Origin: an uncultured Dehalococcoidia bacterium
GTDB taxonomy: Bacteria > Chloroflexota > Dehalococcoidia > Lucifugimonadales > UBA3495
DNA: 64,000 nt
Reading direction: 5' to 3'
NCBI GenBank assembly: GCA_958296445.1
Contig: OY282565.1
Location: 1,815,570 to 1,879,569, forward strand
This document shows, one piece after another, positions 7,970 through 17,557 of this stretch; within the stretch, counting starts at the first letter, position 1, and every line of letters begins with the position of its first letter. The translations under genes and the position numbers were made by a program. The notes under the pieces are model-generated. The model did not search any database, was not told the DNA's origin, and saw nothing but the letters and a program-made list of their open reading frames with translations.

Positions 7970-8923
7970 ATGACCCTGTTCCTGCGCGATGAACAAGTGG
8001 CCCAGTGCGTAAGCATGGATGCGATGCTCGACAGCATCGAAAATATGCAGGCCCACTACGGAAAAGGCCAAGCCTACAACCTCGGACGCCGCAAAATCAT
8101 CGCCGAAACCGGAATGCTGTCGGTTATGGGCGGCGGCCTCTACTACGATGGCGTCCTGGGCGTGAAAACCTACACCGTAGTGCGCGGCTCCTACTCCTTC
8201 CAAGTCAGCCTGTACGACGCCGCCACCGGCAAACTGCTCTGCTACACCCAAGCCAACCGCTTGGGCCAGCTCCGCACCGGCGCCACCACCGGCGTAGCCG
8301 TCAAGCACCTTTCCAACCCCGGCCCCCTAACCGTCGGCATCATCGGAACCGGCGGCCAGGCCCCCACCCAGTTGCAGGCCGTAGCCAAAGTCCGCCCCCT
8401 GTCCGGCGTAAAGGCATTCAGCCGCTCCCCCGAGCGCCGCGCCGCCTTCGCCGCCCAAATGTCCGAATCCCTAGACGTCCAAGTAACCGCCGCCGAAACC
8501 AACGAGGAAGCCGTCCGCGACTCCGACCTAGTAATAGCCATAGCCGCCACCACCGCCCCGGTAGTCCAGGGCGACTGGCTGAAACCCGGCGCAACCGTCA
8601 TAGGCGCAGGCCCAACCACCTGGCGCATCCAGGAAGTAGACGAAACAACCCTAACCCGCGCCGACAAACTGTTCGTAGACTCCCTAGACCAAGCCCCCAT
8701 AGAAGCCGGCGACCTAGCCGCCGCAGTAGACAAAGGCATCCTGAACTGGAGCCAGCTATCCGAACTACGCCACGCCGTCTGCAACGCAATCCCCGGCCGC
8801 GACAACGACCACCAAATAATCTACGCCAAGCTAATGGGAACCGGCGTAGCCGACGTAGCCGCCGCCAAACTAGCCTACGACACCGCCCGCAACCACGGCC
8901 TAGGCACGGAAATGGACTGGTAA
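7970..8923 (+). CDS. Ornithine cyclodeaminase / mu-crystallin family protein
   Basis: A 317-residue NAD(P)-binding protein of the ornithine cyclodeaminase, alanine dehydrogenase and ketimine reductase family. It shows the RRKIIAETGMLSVMGGGL substrate-side motif, GVKTYTVVRG, the NRLGQLRTGATTGVA segment, and the Rossmann motif GIIGTGGQAPTQL near residue 122, followed by VKAFSRSPERR. The exact substrate is unknown. The ATG is preceded by GGAGGTAAGCC, a strong ribosome site. Repeat sequence follows the stop. Confidence 0.9.
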   Translation: MTLFLRDEQVAQCVSMDAMLDSIENMQAHYGKGQAYNLGRRKIIAETGMLSVMGGGLYYDGVLGVKTYTVVRGSYSFQVSLYDAATGKLLCYTQANRLGQLRTGATTGVAVKHLSNPGPLTVGIIGTGGQAPTQLQAVAKVRPLSGVKAFSRSPERRAAFAAQMSESLDVQVTAAETNEEAVRDSDLVIAIAATTAPVVQGDWLKPGATVIGAGPTTWRIQEVDETTLTRADKLFVDSLDQAPIEAGDLAAAVDKGILNWSQLSELRHAVCNAIPGRDNDHQIIYAKLMGTGVADVAAAKLAYDTARNHGLGTEMDW

Positions 8924-8943
8924 CACCGGCCACCCCCCACCCC

Positions 8944-9090
8944 TTAGTCTGTCATTCTGAGCAAAGCGAAGAATCCCACCTTGGGCGGCCAGACCCCTAC
9001 CCGTAGCCCAGACTGCCCGCTGTCATTCTGAGCAAAGCGAAGAATCCCGCCATAGGCCACCAGACCCCTCCCCGTAGCTCAGGCTGCCAG
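8944..9090. repeat. TCATTCTGAGC dispersed repeats, two copies
   Basis: Two copies of the TGTCATTCTGAGCAAAGCGA family, each followed by AATCCC and a CCAGACCCCT word. They lie between the ornithine cyclodeaminase homologue and the convergent hicBA pair. No gene is seen. Confidence 0.7.
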
Positions 9091-9155
9091 AAGAGAATTT
9101 CGCAATCCCCTCCAGATAGTAGCGGGCAGTGCCAATAGCATAGGCGGCGGGCGGT

Positions 9156-9368
9156 TTACAACAGTTCCCGAAACTCCTGAACAGTCAACCCCGCCTGCAC
9201 CACAATATCGCCCATCGTAAAGGGATTAACCGGGTTCTGCCGCGGCAAATAAATTCTGCGAAATCCGTCGCTCATTGTGATGTGCTTCCCTTGCCGAATA
9301 ACCCGGAACCCCGCTCTCTCCAAAGCCCGAACAGCCCTCTGATGATTGACCCCAGGTATCCGCGGCAT
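9156..9368 (-). CDS. hicA: HicA-type toxin (mRNA interferase)
   Basis: A 70-residue HicA with a double-stranded RNA-binding-like fold. The catalytic histidine lies in RQGKHITMSDG, and LERAGFRVIRQG and NPVNPFTMGDIVVQAGLT match the family. HicA cleaves mRNA when released from HicB. It lies three bases downstream of the HicB stop, on the same strand, giving hicBA order (antitoxin first), which is less common than hicAB. Confidence 0.87.
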   Translation of the reverse strand: MPRIPGVNHQRAVRALERAGFRVIRQGKHITMSDGFRRIYLPRQNPVNPFTMGDIVVQAGLTVQEFRELL

Positions 9369-9371
9369 AGC

Positions 9372-9653
9372 TCAGATTGTCCCTTGAATCACTTGGGGTT
9401 GCGAATGTTCAATCCCCTCAACATCCACTTCAACCTCATCAAGGGTTACTCTAAGACCATCGTATTCCGCAACGTCTTCCGCTATACCCTTATTGACCTC
9501 GCCCCATACCGCCTCCAGAAATTCCCGGATGGCGATTCGGATTTCCTCCAGCGCCTCTTCCACAGTGCCGCCCTCAGTAACGCACCCCGGCAAAGTAGGG
9601 CATTTAACCGACACCCCCTCCCCCGACTCATACAAAACCACCTTGAACTTCAT
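9372..9653 (-). CDS. hicB: HicB-type antitoxin
   Basis: A 93-residue HicB-like antitoxin. It has the partial RNase H-like fold MKFKVVLYESGEGVSVKCPTLPGCVTEGGTVEEALEEIR, with the typical P-x-LPGC-x-T-x-G-x-T-x-EEA signature. No clear C-terminal DNA-binding domain is visible, only an acidic tail. The ATG at 9653 has GAGGG just upstream; an alternative ATG lies 15 bases earlier. Translation is coupled to hicA. Confidence 0.85.
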   Translation of the reverse strand: MKFKVVLYESGEGVSVKCPTLPGCVTEGGTVEEALEEIRIAIREFLEAVWGEVNKGIAEDVAEYDGLRVTLDEVEVDVEGIEHSQPQVIQGTI

Positions 9654-9704
9654 ACCATCCCTCGCCATCCGTAATTCTAAACAAGCCCCCCGCCACCCTA
9701 ACCG

Positions 9705-9790
9705 CCCCCCTGTCATTCTGAGCAAAGCAAAGAACCCCGCCCTGAACCGCCAGACCCCTACCCCAGCTCAAGCCCTCAAAAGAGAATCTC
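9705..9790. repeat. TCATTCTGAGC repeat copy
   Basis: A single copy (TGTCATTCTGAGCAAAGCAA) with the CCAGACCCCTACCCC follow-on word, between hicB and the end of carB. Confidence 0.65.
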
Positions 9791-9801
9791 GCGATCCCCC
9801 G

Positions 9802-12800
9802 CTACCCCCGACTCAAATAATCCCGAGTAGTCCCAATCCTATAAGCCGAGTGCCCCGCAAGCATACTCTCCACCGCCGCCCGCGCAGTATCCAGCGACGT
9901 AAAGCACGGAATCTGACGCTCCACCGCCGCCCGACGGATATGAAAGCCGTCCCGCAGCACCGCGCTAACCCCGGTGATAGTATTGATAACCGCCCCCACG
10001 CTCCCGTCGTTGATTACGTCAACCACATTGGGATGCCCCTCACTCAGCTTCTTGGTAGTCATAATCACCGGCAGCCCCATAGCCTCAATCATCGCCGCCG
10101 TGCCTTCCGTGGCGTACAGCCGGCAGCCCGCCCGATTCAGCCCCTGAATCAGCGCCACCGCCTCCGCCTTATGCTGGTCCGCGATGCTCAACAGCACCCC
10201 GATACCCTCCCGCAGGTTAAGCCGCGCCGCCAGCAGTGCTTTGGTAAGCGCGGCGGGAAAGTCCCTGTCAATCCCCATCACCTCGCCCGTGGATTTCATT
10301 TCCGGCCCCAGATGCCAGTCAACCCCGACCAGCTTCGCCATAGAAAACACCGGCGCCTTCACCCCCACCAGCCCCTGCCGCGGCCACAGCCCCGTAGGGT
10401 AGCCCTCCTCCGCCAGCGTATGCCCCAGCATAACCCGCGTCGCCAGCCGCGCCACCGGAACCCCCGTAACCTTCGATATAAACGGAATCGTGCGGCTGCC
10501 CCGCGGATTCACCTCCAGCACATAAACCGTAGTCGCGCCCCCCCCGCCCTGCGACGCCCCGGCCTGATCGGACATTGACGGCGGCGACATCGGGCTACGA
10601 TAGGCCGCGCCCCCGTGAATCACGAACTGCACATTCATCAGCCCCCGCACCCCCAGCGCCAGACCGATCCGGCTGGTATAGTCAACAATCGTGTCAACCT
10701 CCGACTCCGTAAGGTTCAGCCCGGGATAGATCGCCATGGAGTCGCCGCTATGCACCCCCGCCCGCTCCACGTGTTCCATCACCCCAGGAATCAGAATCCC
10801 CTCGCCGTCGCAGATGGCGTCTACCTCGCACTCCTTCCCTTCCATATAGCGGTCAATCAGCACCGGCTTGTCCGGCGACATTTCCGTCGCCGCGGTAAGG
10901 TAGCGTATCAGCTCCGTAGCGTTCTGCACGATTTCCATAGCCCGCCCGCCCAGCACATAACTCGGACGCACCACCGCCGGGTATCCGATGGTCTGCGCCA
11001 CCTGCAACGCCTCCCCCACCGACGTCACCGCCGCCCCGGGCGGCTGCGGTATGCCCAGACTCGACAGAAAATCCTCAAACTTGTGCCGGTCGGATGCGAT
11101 GTCTATGGCCTCCGCGCTGGATCCCAAAATGGGCATCCCCGCCTGCGAAAGGGACTGCGAAAGGTCTATCGCCGTCTGCCCGCCGAACTGCACCAGCGCC
11201 GCCGGGGGCCGCCCGTCGCCGTTGTCCCCCATTTCGTTCTCGATAATGTCCCGCACCGACTCCTCATCCAGCGGCTCGAAATACAGCCGGTCGCTGGAAT
11301 CAAAATCCGTAGACACCGTTTCCGGGTTGGAGTTGACCATAATGCTGCGCACGCCCGCCTCGGACAAAGCAATGGCCGCGTGAACGCTACAATAGTCGAA
11401 CTCTATCCCCTGCCCGATGCGTATCGGGCCGCTGCCGATGACCAGCGCCTTCTCCCCCTCCAGCGGCGGCGCCTCGTTTTCCTCATCATAAGTGCTGTAA
11501 TAATACGGCGTAACCGCGTCAAACTCGGCGGCGCAGGTGTCCACCGTCTTGTACACCGGGCGAAACCCCCACTGCCGCCGCAGATTGCGAACCTGCTCCG
11601 GCAACATATCCGCCAGAGTGCCAATCTGAACGTCGGAAAAGCCCAGCCGCTTCGACTGGTACAGCAAATCGGGAGTAAGCTCCTCGGCCAGCAACCGCCG
11701 CTCCATCTTGACAATGCGCCCCAGCGCAATAATAAACCACGGCTCAAACAGCGTCCGCTCCACCAGTTGCCCCACGCTCCAGCCCCGCCGCAGCGCCGCC
11801 ATAATCCCCCACAGCCGCATATCGTTGGGGCCAAGGGGCAACTCCACCCCACCCCGCGCCGGAGCATCGCCAGCAACCCCATCCCCCGCCGCAGAAACGC
11901 CACCATCCCGCCCCGCAGACAGCGGATCCGCCCGCCAGGCCGGATCTTCCCACAGCAGAGTACGCCCGCCCAGCTCCAGCGACCGCGCCCCCTTCTGAAT
12001 CGCCGCCTCAAAGGATCGGTCTATGACCATTATCTCCCCGGTGGCCTTCATCTGCGTAGTAGTGCGCCTGTCCCCGTGAGGAAACTTGTCAAAAGGCCAG
12101 CGCGGAATCTTGATTACGCAGTAATCCAACGCCGGCTCAAATGCCGCCTTCGTCCGTCCCGTCACCGCATTGTCTATTTCGTCCAGCCGCCTGCCCACGG
12201 CTATCTTGGCCGCCACCCGAGCGATCGGGTAGCCCGTAGCCTTGCTGGCCAAAGCCGAACTGCGGCTGACCCGCGGGTTCACTTCAATAACGTAGTAAGG
12301 AGAATCCTCCCGCCACTCCAGCCCAATCACTTCCGCAACCGAAGGATGGGGCTGTAGCGCGAACTGCACATTGCACCCGCCTTCAATCCCCAAGCCGCGG
12401 ATTATCTTAAGACTCGCCGTCCGCAGCATTTGATATTCTTTGTCGGTAAGGGTCTGGCTGGGCGCGACCACAATGCTGTCGCCGGTATGAACCCCCATAG
12501 GATCCAAGTTTTCCATATTGCAGACGGTTATGCAGTTGTCGGCCCCGTCCCGCACCACTTCGTACTCAATTTCCTTCCAACCAACCAGCGACCGCTCCAG
12601 CAATATCTGCGATATTGGGCTGGCCGCCAAACCCGACTGCGCGATGGCCTCCAGCTCTTCCTCCGTAGTGGCGATGCCCCCGCCGCTGCCCCCCAGCGTA
12701 TAAGCCGGGCGAATCACCAGCGGCAAACCCATTCGCGCCGCGGCCTCCCGGGCCTCCGCCATCGAGTTGACGCTGATATTCTCCGGTTCCGGCTCCCCGA

Positions 12801-13242
12801 TTTCGTGCAGGAAAGTGCGGAAAAAGTCCCTGTCTTCCGACCGCCGGATAGTCTCCAGCGGCGTACCCAGCAGCCGCACATCGTAGCGTTCCAGCACCCC
12901 GGCATCGGCCAGATCCACGGCCAGATTAAGCCCGGTCTGCCCCCCCAGCGTAGGCAGCAGCCCGTCGGGACGCTCCCGCTCAATGATTCGCTCCAGCACT
13001 TCCACCGTAAGCGGCTCAATATACACATGGTCGGCAATGCCCTGATCGGTCATGATGGTAGCCGGGTTCGAGTTGACCAAGACAGTTTCGACCCCCTCTT
13101 CTCGCAGCGCTTTACACGCCTGCGTACCGGCGTAGTCGAATTCCGCCGCCTGGCCGATAACTATAGGCCCCGACCCTATCACCAAAACCTTTTGCGGTTG
13201 GTATGCGATTTCTGCGCCTCCTATAGATAAAAGCGTTCCCAA
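9802..13242 (-). CDS. carB: Carbamoyl phosphate synthase large subunit
   Basis: Makes carbamoyl phosphate from bicarbonate, ammonia (from CarA) and two ATP. Two homologous ATP-grasp halves are visible: VLVIGSGPIVIGQAAEFDY near residue 19, then ALVIGSGPIRIGQGIEFDY in the second half, and a C-terminal methylglyoxal synthase-like regulatory domain (GCRLYATEGTAAMI). At 1146 residues it is longer than usual (~1070) because of Gly/Ala/Ser-rich inserts near residues 440-470 and 885-905. The listed start is a TTG without a good ribosome site. A strong GGAGG instead sits seven bases before an in-frame ATC at 13209. It is the last gene of the operon. Confidence 0.95.
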   Translation of the reverse strand: MGTLLSIGGAEIAYQPQKVLVIGSGPIVIGQAAEFDYAGTQACKALREEGVETVLVNSNPATIMTDQGIADHVYIEPLTVEVLERIIERERPDGLLPTLGGQTGLNLAVDLADAGVLERYDVRLLGTPLETIRRSEDRDFFRTFLHEIGEPEPENISVNSMAEAREAAARMGLPLVIRPAYTLGGSGGGIATTEEELEAIAQSGLAASPISQILLERSLVGWKEIEYEVVRDGADNCITVCNMENLDPMGVHTGDSIVVAPSQTLTDKEYQMLRTASLKIIRGLGIEGGCNVQFALQPHPSVAEVIGLEWREDSPYYVIEVNPRVSRSSALASKATGYPIARVAAKIAVGRRLDEIDNAVTGRTKAAFEPALDYCVIKIPRWPFDKFPHGDRRTTTQMKATGEIMVIDRSFEAAIQKGARSLELGGRTLLWEDPAWRADPLSAGRDGGVSAAGDGVAGDAPARGGVELPLGPNDMRLWGIMAALRRGWSVGQLVERTLFEPWFIIALGRIVKMERRLLAEELTPDLLYQSKRLGFSDVQIGTLADMLPEQVRNLRRQWGFRPVYKTVDTCAAEFDAVTPYYYSTYDEENEAPPLEGEKALVIGSGPIRIGQGIEFDYCSVHAAIALSEAGVRSIMVNSNPETVSTDFDSSDRLYFEPLDEESVRDIIENEMGDNGDGRPPAALVQFGGQTAIDLSQSLSQAGMPILGSSAEAIDIASDRHKFEDFLSSLGIPQPPGAAVTSVGEALQVAQTIGYPAVVRPSYVLGGRAMEIVQNATELIRYLTAATEMSPDKPVLIDRYMEGKECEVDAICDGEGILIPGVMEHVERAGVHSGDSMAIYPGLNLTESEVDTIVDYTSRIGLALGVRGLMNVQFVIHGGAAYRSPMSPPSMSDQAGASQGGGGATTVYVLEVNPRGSRTIPFISKVTGVPVARLATRVMLGHTLAEEGYPTGLWPRQGLVGVKAPVFSMAKLVGVDWHLGPEMKSTGEVMGIDRDFPAALTKALLAARLNLREGIGVLLSIADQHKAEAVALIQGLNRAGCRLYATEGTAAMIEAMGLPVIMTTKKLSEGHPNVVDVINDGSVGAVINTITGVSAVLRDGFHIRRAAVERQIPCFTSLDTARAAVESMLAGHSAYRIGTTRDYLSRG

Positions 13243-13249
13243 ATCCCCG

Positions 13250-13340
13250 CCCGGAACCCCGGTTACACCGGAACCCCGGTTGCGCCGTATTCCCGGCTAT
13301 GCCGAAACCCCGGCTACGCCCGAACCCCGGTTATACGATG
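13250..13340. repeat. Short GAACCCCGGTTA tandem repeats
   Basis: About five imperfect copies of a 16-18 base word (GGAACCCCGGTTACACC, GAAACCCCGGCTACGCC and variants) lie in the 251-base gap just upstream of carB. They sit in the operon's untranslated spacer. Confidence 0.7.
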
Positions 13341-13493
13341 GCGGCCCGGTTATGTAGACAGCCCGCGAATGGCAGGCGAAACCCGCCCGCGGCCCGGCAG
13401 TCCCCATTCGGGCTTGCCGGGTTAGCCGCAAGCGGGTTCCCCCAACGATTCCATACTACCCTTCGGCGGCGGTTCCGCCCGCCGGCCCGGCCG

Positions 13494-13910
13494 CTATACC
13501 TTGGGCAGCATACCGGGCAGCTCAACCAGACGCTGCTCATGCAACGAGTTGAGCAATTGACAGACAAAAGCCCCGAACAGCTTGCCGTCCCAGTCGGCGG
13601 CGTCCGTTCCCGGCACCGTCTGCTCCACCCTGGGCGGTATGCTGATAGCCATGAAACCGTCTTCCCCGGCCTCAACTTCCATGCGGCCCAAGGGCGTCAA
13701 CGGATGACCCGGTTCACCTAGCGGGAAAGCCCCGACCATAAAGGTCCAGTGCCGCCCAATGGTGCCTCTCCCGGGCCTGACATTGTAACCGAAATCTCCA
13801 CAGGTGTAGCGGGGAACCTCGGCATCCAGTATCGAGGTTATCTCCGCAAAGTCTGCCGCCACTTCCACATCCACCCCCCCTTCCAGCAAAACCATGGAAA
13901 AAGAAGACAT
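13494..13910 (-). CDS. Uncharacterised protein within the pyrimidine operon
   Basis: A 138-residue protein of unknown family between carA and carB on the same strand. GGGAGG lies ten bases before the ATG, and codon use resembles neighbouring genes. No membrane segment or known motif is recognised. The middle (residues 35-95) is rich in Gly and aromatic residues with FMVGAFPLGEPGHPL, and the last 25 residues look helical. The position suggests a carbamoyl-phosphate or pyrimidine-related role, but this rests only on context. Confidence 0.65.
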   Translation of the reverse strand: MSSFSMVLLEGGVDVEVAADFAEITSILDAEVPRYTCGDFGYNVRPGRGTIGRHWTFMVGAFPLGEPGHPLTPLGRMEVEAGEDGFMAISIPPRVEQTVPGTDAADWDGKLFGAFVCQLLNSLHEQRLVELPGMLPKV

Positions 13911-14040
13911 GAAGATTATTCCTCCCGGAAGGTTTTTGCTTTGCTGCTGATTTGGGGAAGCGTGTTCCGTTGACTTGAGCCTGAGCCGGGATATGCTCGC
14001 AACCCTTTTCCTGCTCTCACCTCCTTATCCTTTCTCTGGC

Positions 14041-15150
14041 TTATCCCCGGAAATCCTCCATCATCCGCAAGAACCTGTCGAACAGATATTCGTTGTCCCT
14101 AGGCCCCGGCGACGCTTCGGAATGGTACTGTATCGTGAACACGGGCAGCTCCCGATGGGTAAGTCCCTCCACGGTATCGTCGTTCAGGTTGATATGCGAA
14201 ACGTCGAGACCGGGCGGCAGAGAATCGGCCCGAACCGCATAGCCATGGTTCTGCGCCGTGATATAAACCCGCCCATCCGACAAGTCGCGCACCGGATGAT
14301 TGCCCCCCCGGTGCCCGAACTTCAGCTTGAACGTTTCCGCCCCAAGGGCCCGCGCCACTATCTGATGCCCCAGGCAAATGCCCATCACAGGCGTTCTGCC
14401 CAGAATCCGCCGGGCGTTCTCCACCACATAGTCCAGCAGCTTCGGGTCGCCCGGCCCCGGCGAGAGCAACACCCCCGACGGCTCCAGCGAAAGCAGTTCT
14501 TCCGCCGTAGTGTCGGCGGGAACCACCCGCACCTCACAGCCCCGGCGGGTTAGCTCGCGCAGGATATTGTATTTAAGCCCACAGTCCGTTACCAGCACCC
14601 GCAAGGGCCTTTCTGCGCCGTTTTGCGCCCCATCCCCTCCAACGGCCCGCCCCCAGTCATACCCCTCGGCAGTAGTGACGGAACGCACATGGTCCAGGTC
14701 GTCATAGCTGGGCGCCCCCTCCAGCCGCGCCAGCCCCACCCCCGGGTCGGCGGCGATAACCCCCATCATCACCCCCTGAGAACGCAGCCGCCGCGTAATC
14801 GCCCTAGTGTCCACCCCGCTGATCCCCGGAATCCCCTGGCTCTCCAAAAACTCGTGAATAGTGCGTTCACTAGAGCCGTGACTAGGCGTGTCGCAATGCT
14901 CCCGCACAATCAGCCCGCTAACCTGAATCCGCCGCGACTCAAAATCAACGCCGTTAATCCCGTAATTCCCCACCAGCGGATACGTAAGCGTCACCAACTG
15001 CCCGGCATAAGAAGGATCCGTAAGAACCTCCTGATAGCCGGTCATAGTGGTATTAAAAACCACCTCGCCCACGGCGTCCCCCGCGGCCCCGAACCAGTAC
15101 CCCCGATGCGCCGAGCCGTCTTCAAGAACCAGGTATGCTTCATTCGGCAT
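14041..15150 (-). CDS. carA: Carbamoyl phosphate synthase small subunit
   Basis: Glutamine amidotransferase subunit that feeds ammonia to CarB. The N-terminal domain shows YLVLEDGSAHRGYWFG and TTMTGYQEVLTDPSYAGQ. The class-I GATase domain has VTDCGLKYNILREL, the nucleophile in GICLGHQ, and the His/Glu pair in QYHSEA (the family usually reads QYHPEA). The 369-residue length is normal. The ATG at 15150 was chosen because GGGAG lies six bases upstream; it overlaps the pyrC stop by 11 bases, indicating translational coupling. Confidence 0.95.
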   Translation of the reverse strand: MPNEAYLVLEDGSAHRGYWFGAAGDAVGEVVFNTTMTGYQEVLTDPSYAGQLVTLTYPLVGNYGINGVDFESRRIQVSGLIVREHCDTPSHGSSERTIHEFLESQGIPGISGVDTRAITRRLRSQGVMMGVIAADPGVGLARLEGAPSYDDLDHVRSVTTAEGYDWGRAVGGDGAQNGAERPLRVLVTDCGLKYNILRELTRRGCEVRVVPADTTAEELLSLEPSGVLLSPGPGDPKLLDYVVENARRILGRTPVMGICLGHQIVARALGAETFKLKFGHRGGNHPVRDLSDGRVYITAQNHGYAVRADSLPPGLDVSHINLNDDTVEGLTHRELPVFTIQYHSEASPGPRDNEYLFDRFLRMMEDFRG

Positions 15151-16528
15151 TGGCCGCTCCCAACTCTTCACTCAAGTAAACCATTTCCCCGTCGGCTATA
15201 ACCGCCAGAGCGCAGCCCCGCAGCCTGACCCCGTCCAGCGGCGTATTCCGCCCCTTGGAAGCGAACCGCCCAACGTCCACCGTCCACTCCCTTTCCGGGT
15301 CAAACAAAACAATATCCGCCGGCGTCCCCGGCGCCAGCGACGCCAAAGCCGCATACCCCGGCCCCAGCACCCGCGCCGGCCCAACAGTCAGCCGCCCGAC
15401 AAGCGCAGGCAGAGAAATCAGCCCCCCGTGAACCAGCTGCAACGCCGAACCCAGCGCGGTTTCCAGCACACTGATCCCAAAAGCGGCGTCCTGATAAGTA
15501 ACTTCCTTGCTCGCCCTATCATGCGGCGCGTGATCCGTGGCGATACAGTCAATAGTCCCGTCGGCCAGCGCCTCCACCAGCGCCTCCACATCCACCCGGC
15601 TACGCAACGGCGGATAAACCTTCGTAGACGTGTCATACGCCAGCTCGCTGCGCCCCTCCCCCCCCTGCCCCCCCAGCGCCCAATCGTCGGTGATAGTAAG
15701 ATGATGCGGGCAGACCTCAGCGGAAACATTCAACCCCAGTTCTTTCGCCCTACGCAACAAAGGCACACTCCCCGAAGTGCTAAGATGCGCCAAATGCAGC
15801 CGCCCCCCGGTGGCCTCGGCCAGCGCAATATCCCGCGCAATCATCGCGTCCTCCGCCGCCGTCGGTATCCCCGGCAGCCCCAGCCGCGTCGCCACCGCCC
15901 CCTCCGCCATCACCCCCTCGCCGCTCAGGTGGACATCCTGGCAGTGATTGCTAACCGGACGCCCCAAATCCGTGCTATAGGCCAACGCCATACGCATCAA
16001 ATTGGCGTCCTGCACCGGGTCGCCGTCATCGCTAAACGCCACCGCCCCGGCCGCCGCCAGCTCCTCCAGATCCGCCAGCTCCCGACCCATCCGCCCCCGG
16101 GTAACGCAGCCCACCGGCAATATCCGCACTGGCCCGGCCTCCCGAGCCCGTTTCAGCACAAACTCAACCACCGACTCCGAATCTATCGGCGGATCCGTGT
16201 TAGGCATACAGCAAAGGGTAGTAAACCCGCCCCGCGCCGCCGCCGCCGCCCCGCTGGCGATAGTTTCCTTATATTCGTACCCCGGTTCCCGCAAATGCGC
16301 GTGCAAATCAATGAACCCGGGACAAGCCACCAACCCGGCGGCATCAATAACAACGCACCCGTCGGGAACCCCCTCAACAACCGTCTGCGCCGCCAAGATT
16401 TCGCCGTCGCCCGCCAGAATATCCCCCACAAAATCCAGCCCGCGCAACGGATCTATCAGCCGCGCCCGCCGCGCCAACACCGGCCGGTTTTCACGGCCAA
16501 TCGCCGCCCTATTCCCCATCCGACTCAT
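15140..16528 (-). CDS. pyrC: Dihydroorotase
   Basis: A type-I dihydroorotase, amidohydrolase superfamily, that cyclises carbamoyl aspartate to dihydroorotate. Metal-binding motifs are DLHAHLREPG (HxH), HLAHLSTSG, CPHHLT and DHAPH. The 462-residue length is in range, with a slightly long N-terminus and a Gly-rich insert (GGQGGEG) after the CPHHLT region. It begins three bases after the pyrB stop and overlaps carA. It belongs to the pyrR-pyrB-pyrC-carA-carB operon. Confidence 0.95.
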   Translation of the reverse strand: MSRMGNRAAIGRENRPVLARRARLIDPLRGLDFVGDILAGDGEILAAQTVVEGVPDGCVVIDAAGLVACPGFIDLHAHLREPGYEYKETIASGAAAAARGGFTTLCCMPNTDPPIDSESVVEFVLKRAREAGPVRILPVGCVTRGRMGRELADLEELAAAGAVAFSDDGDPVQDANLMRMALAYSTDLGRPVSNHCQDVHLSGEGVMAEGAVATRLGLPGIPTAAEDAMIARDIALAEATGGRLHLAHLSTSGSVPLLRRAKELGLNVSAEVCPHHLTITDDWALGGQGGEGRSELAYDTSTKVYPPLRSRVDVEALVEALADGTIDCIATDHAPHDRASKEVTYQDAAFGISVLETALGSALQLVHGGLISLPALVGRLTVGPARVLGPGYAALASLAPGTPADIVLFDPEREWTVDVGRFASKGRNTPLDGVRLRGCALAVIADGEMVYLSEELGAANAE

Positions 16529-16531
16529 TAT

Positions 16532-17557
16532 TCAGGCCCGCTCCCCGGCATTAAGCTGATACAGCACCGCCATTCGCACCGCCACCCCGGCCGTCACCTG
16601 CTCCTCAATCGCCGAGCGGCTGCCGTGGGCCAAATCCGTGCTGATTTCGACCCCCTCGTTCATCGGCCCGGGATGCATCACCAGCGCCCCGGGCCGGGCC
16701 CGGGCCAGCCGCGCGTCATTAACCTGCCACCGCCGGATATATTCCCGTATGCTAGGCAGAAAGCCCCCCCGCTGCCGCTCCGATTGCAACCGCAAAGCCA
16801 TCACAATATCCGCCCCCTCCACCGCCCGGTCCAAATCCGTATCCACCTCCACCATAGACGCCAGCCCGCCCCTCCCGTCACCCGCCGCCTTACCCCCCGC
16901 AAAATCCGGCGGCATCAGCGTCGGCGGCCCGCAAAGCACCACCCGAGCCCCCATCCGGGCGAACCCCCAGATATTGGAGCGGGCCACCCGACTATGCAAC
17001 ACATCCCCCACGATAACCAGTTTCCGCCCCTCGATTCCGTTATCCCCCTGGCCGCCCAGCCTAGCCCGCACCGTATACAAATCCAGCAAAGCCTGCGTCG
17101 GATGCGCGTGCAGCCCGTCCCCCGCATTCACCACGCTAACCCGCTCCAAATTACGGGCCAGAAAATTAGGCGCCCCCGAATGAGGATGCCGCACCACCAG
17201 AGTATCCACCCCCATAGCCTGCAACGTCAGGCCGGTATTCAGCAAAGACTCCCCCTTATCCGCGCTGCTGCCCGACGCGCTCATATTGATAACATCGGCG
17301 CTTAAAACCTTCCCCGCCTCCTCAAAAGAAATCCGCGTCCGAGTGCTGGCCTCATAAAACAGCGTAACAATCACCCTACCCCGCAACGCCGGCGTCTTCT
17401 TTATATCCCGCCCCAGCACCTCCGCCATCCCATGAGCCGCCTCCAGCGTAGCCCCCAGCTCCTCCCGAGAATAATCATCCAAATCCAGCAAATGCCTACG
17501 CAACGGCAAACTGTCGGAGCCCAACGCCGAACTATCCAAAATTTCCCGCAACGCCAT
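16532..17557 (-). CDS. pyrB: Aspartate carbamoyltransferase catalytic subunit
   Basis: Condenses carbamoyl phosphate with aspartate. The carbamoyl-phosphate loop STRTRISFEEAGKVL, the HPTQALLDLYT segment and the MHPGPMNEGVEI C-terminal motif are intact. At 341 residues it is a normal stand-alone catalytic chain, and no pyrI regulatory subunit is nearby. The ATG starts MALREILDSS. Two degenerate copies of this 5' end lie upstream between pyrR and pyrB. Confidence 0.95.
   Translation of the reverse strand: MALREILDSSALGSDSLPLRRHLLDLDDYSREELGATLEAAHGMAEVLGRDIKKTPALRGRVIVTLFYEASTRTRISFEEAGKVLSADVINMSASGSSADKGESLLNTGLTLQAMGVDTLVVRHPHSGAPNFLARNLERVSVVNAGDGLHAHPTQALLDLYTVRARLGGQGDNGIEGRKLVIVGDVLHSRVARSNIWGFARMGARVVLCGPPTLMPPDFAGGKAAGDGRGGLASMVEVDTDLDRAVEGADIVMALRLQSERQRGGFLPSIREYIRRWQVNDARLARARPGALVMHPGPMNEGVEISTDLAHGSRSAIEEQVTAGVAVRMAVLYQLNAGERA

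Noticed and set aside
15047..17305. Long plus-strand open frame (~752 codons) and other Pro/Arg-rich plus-strand frames opposite the pyr operon
   Set aside because: These are antisense shadows of pyrB, pyrC and carB, rich in Pro, Arg and His with no domain signature.
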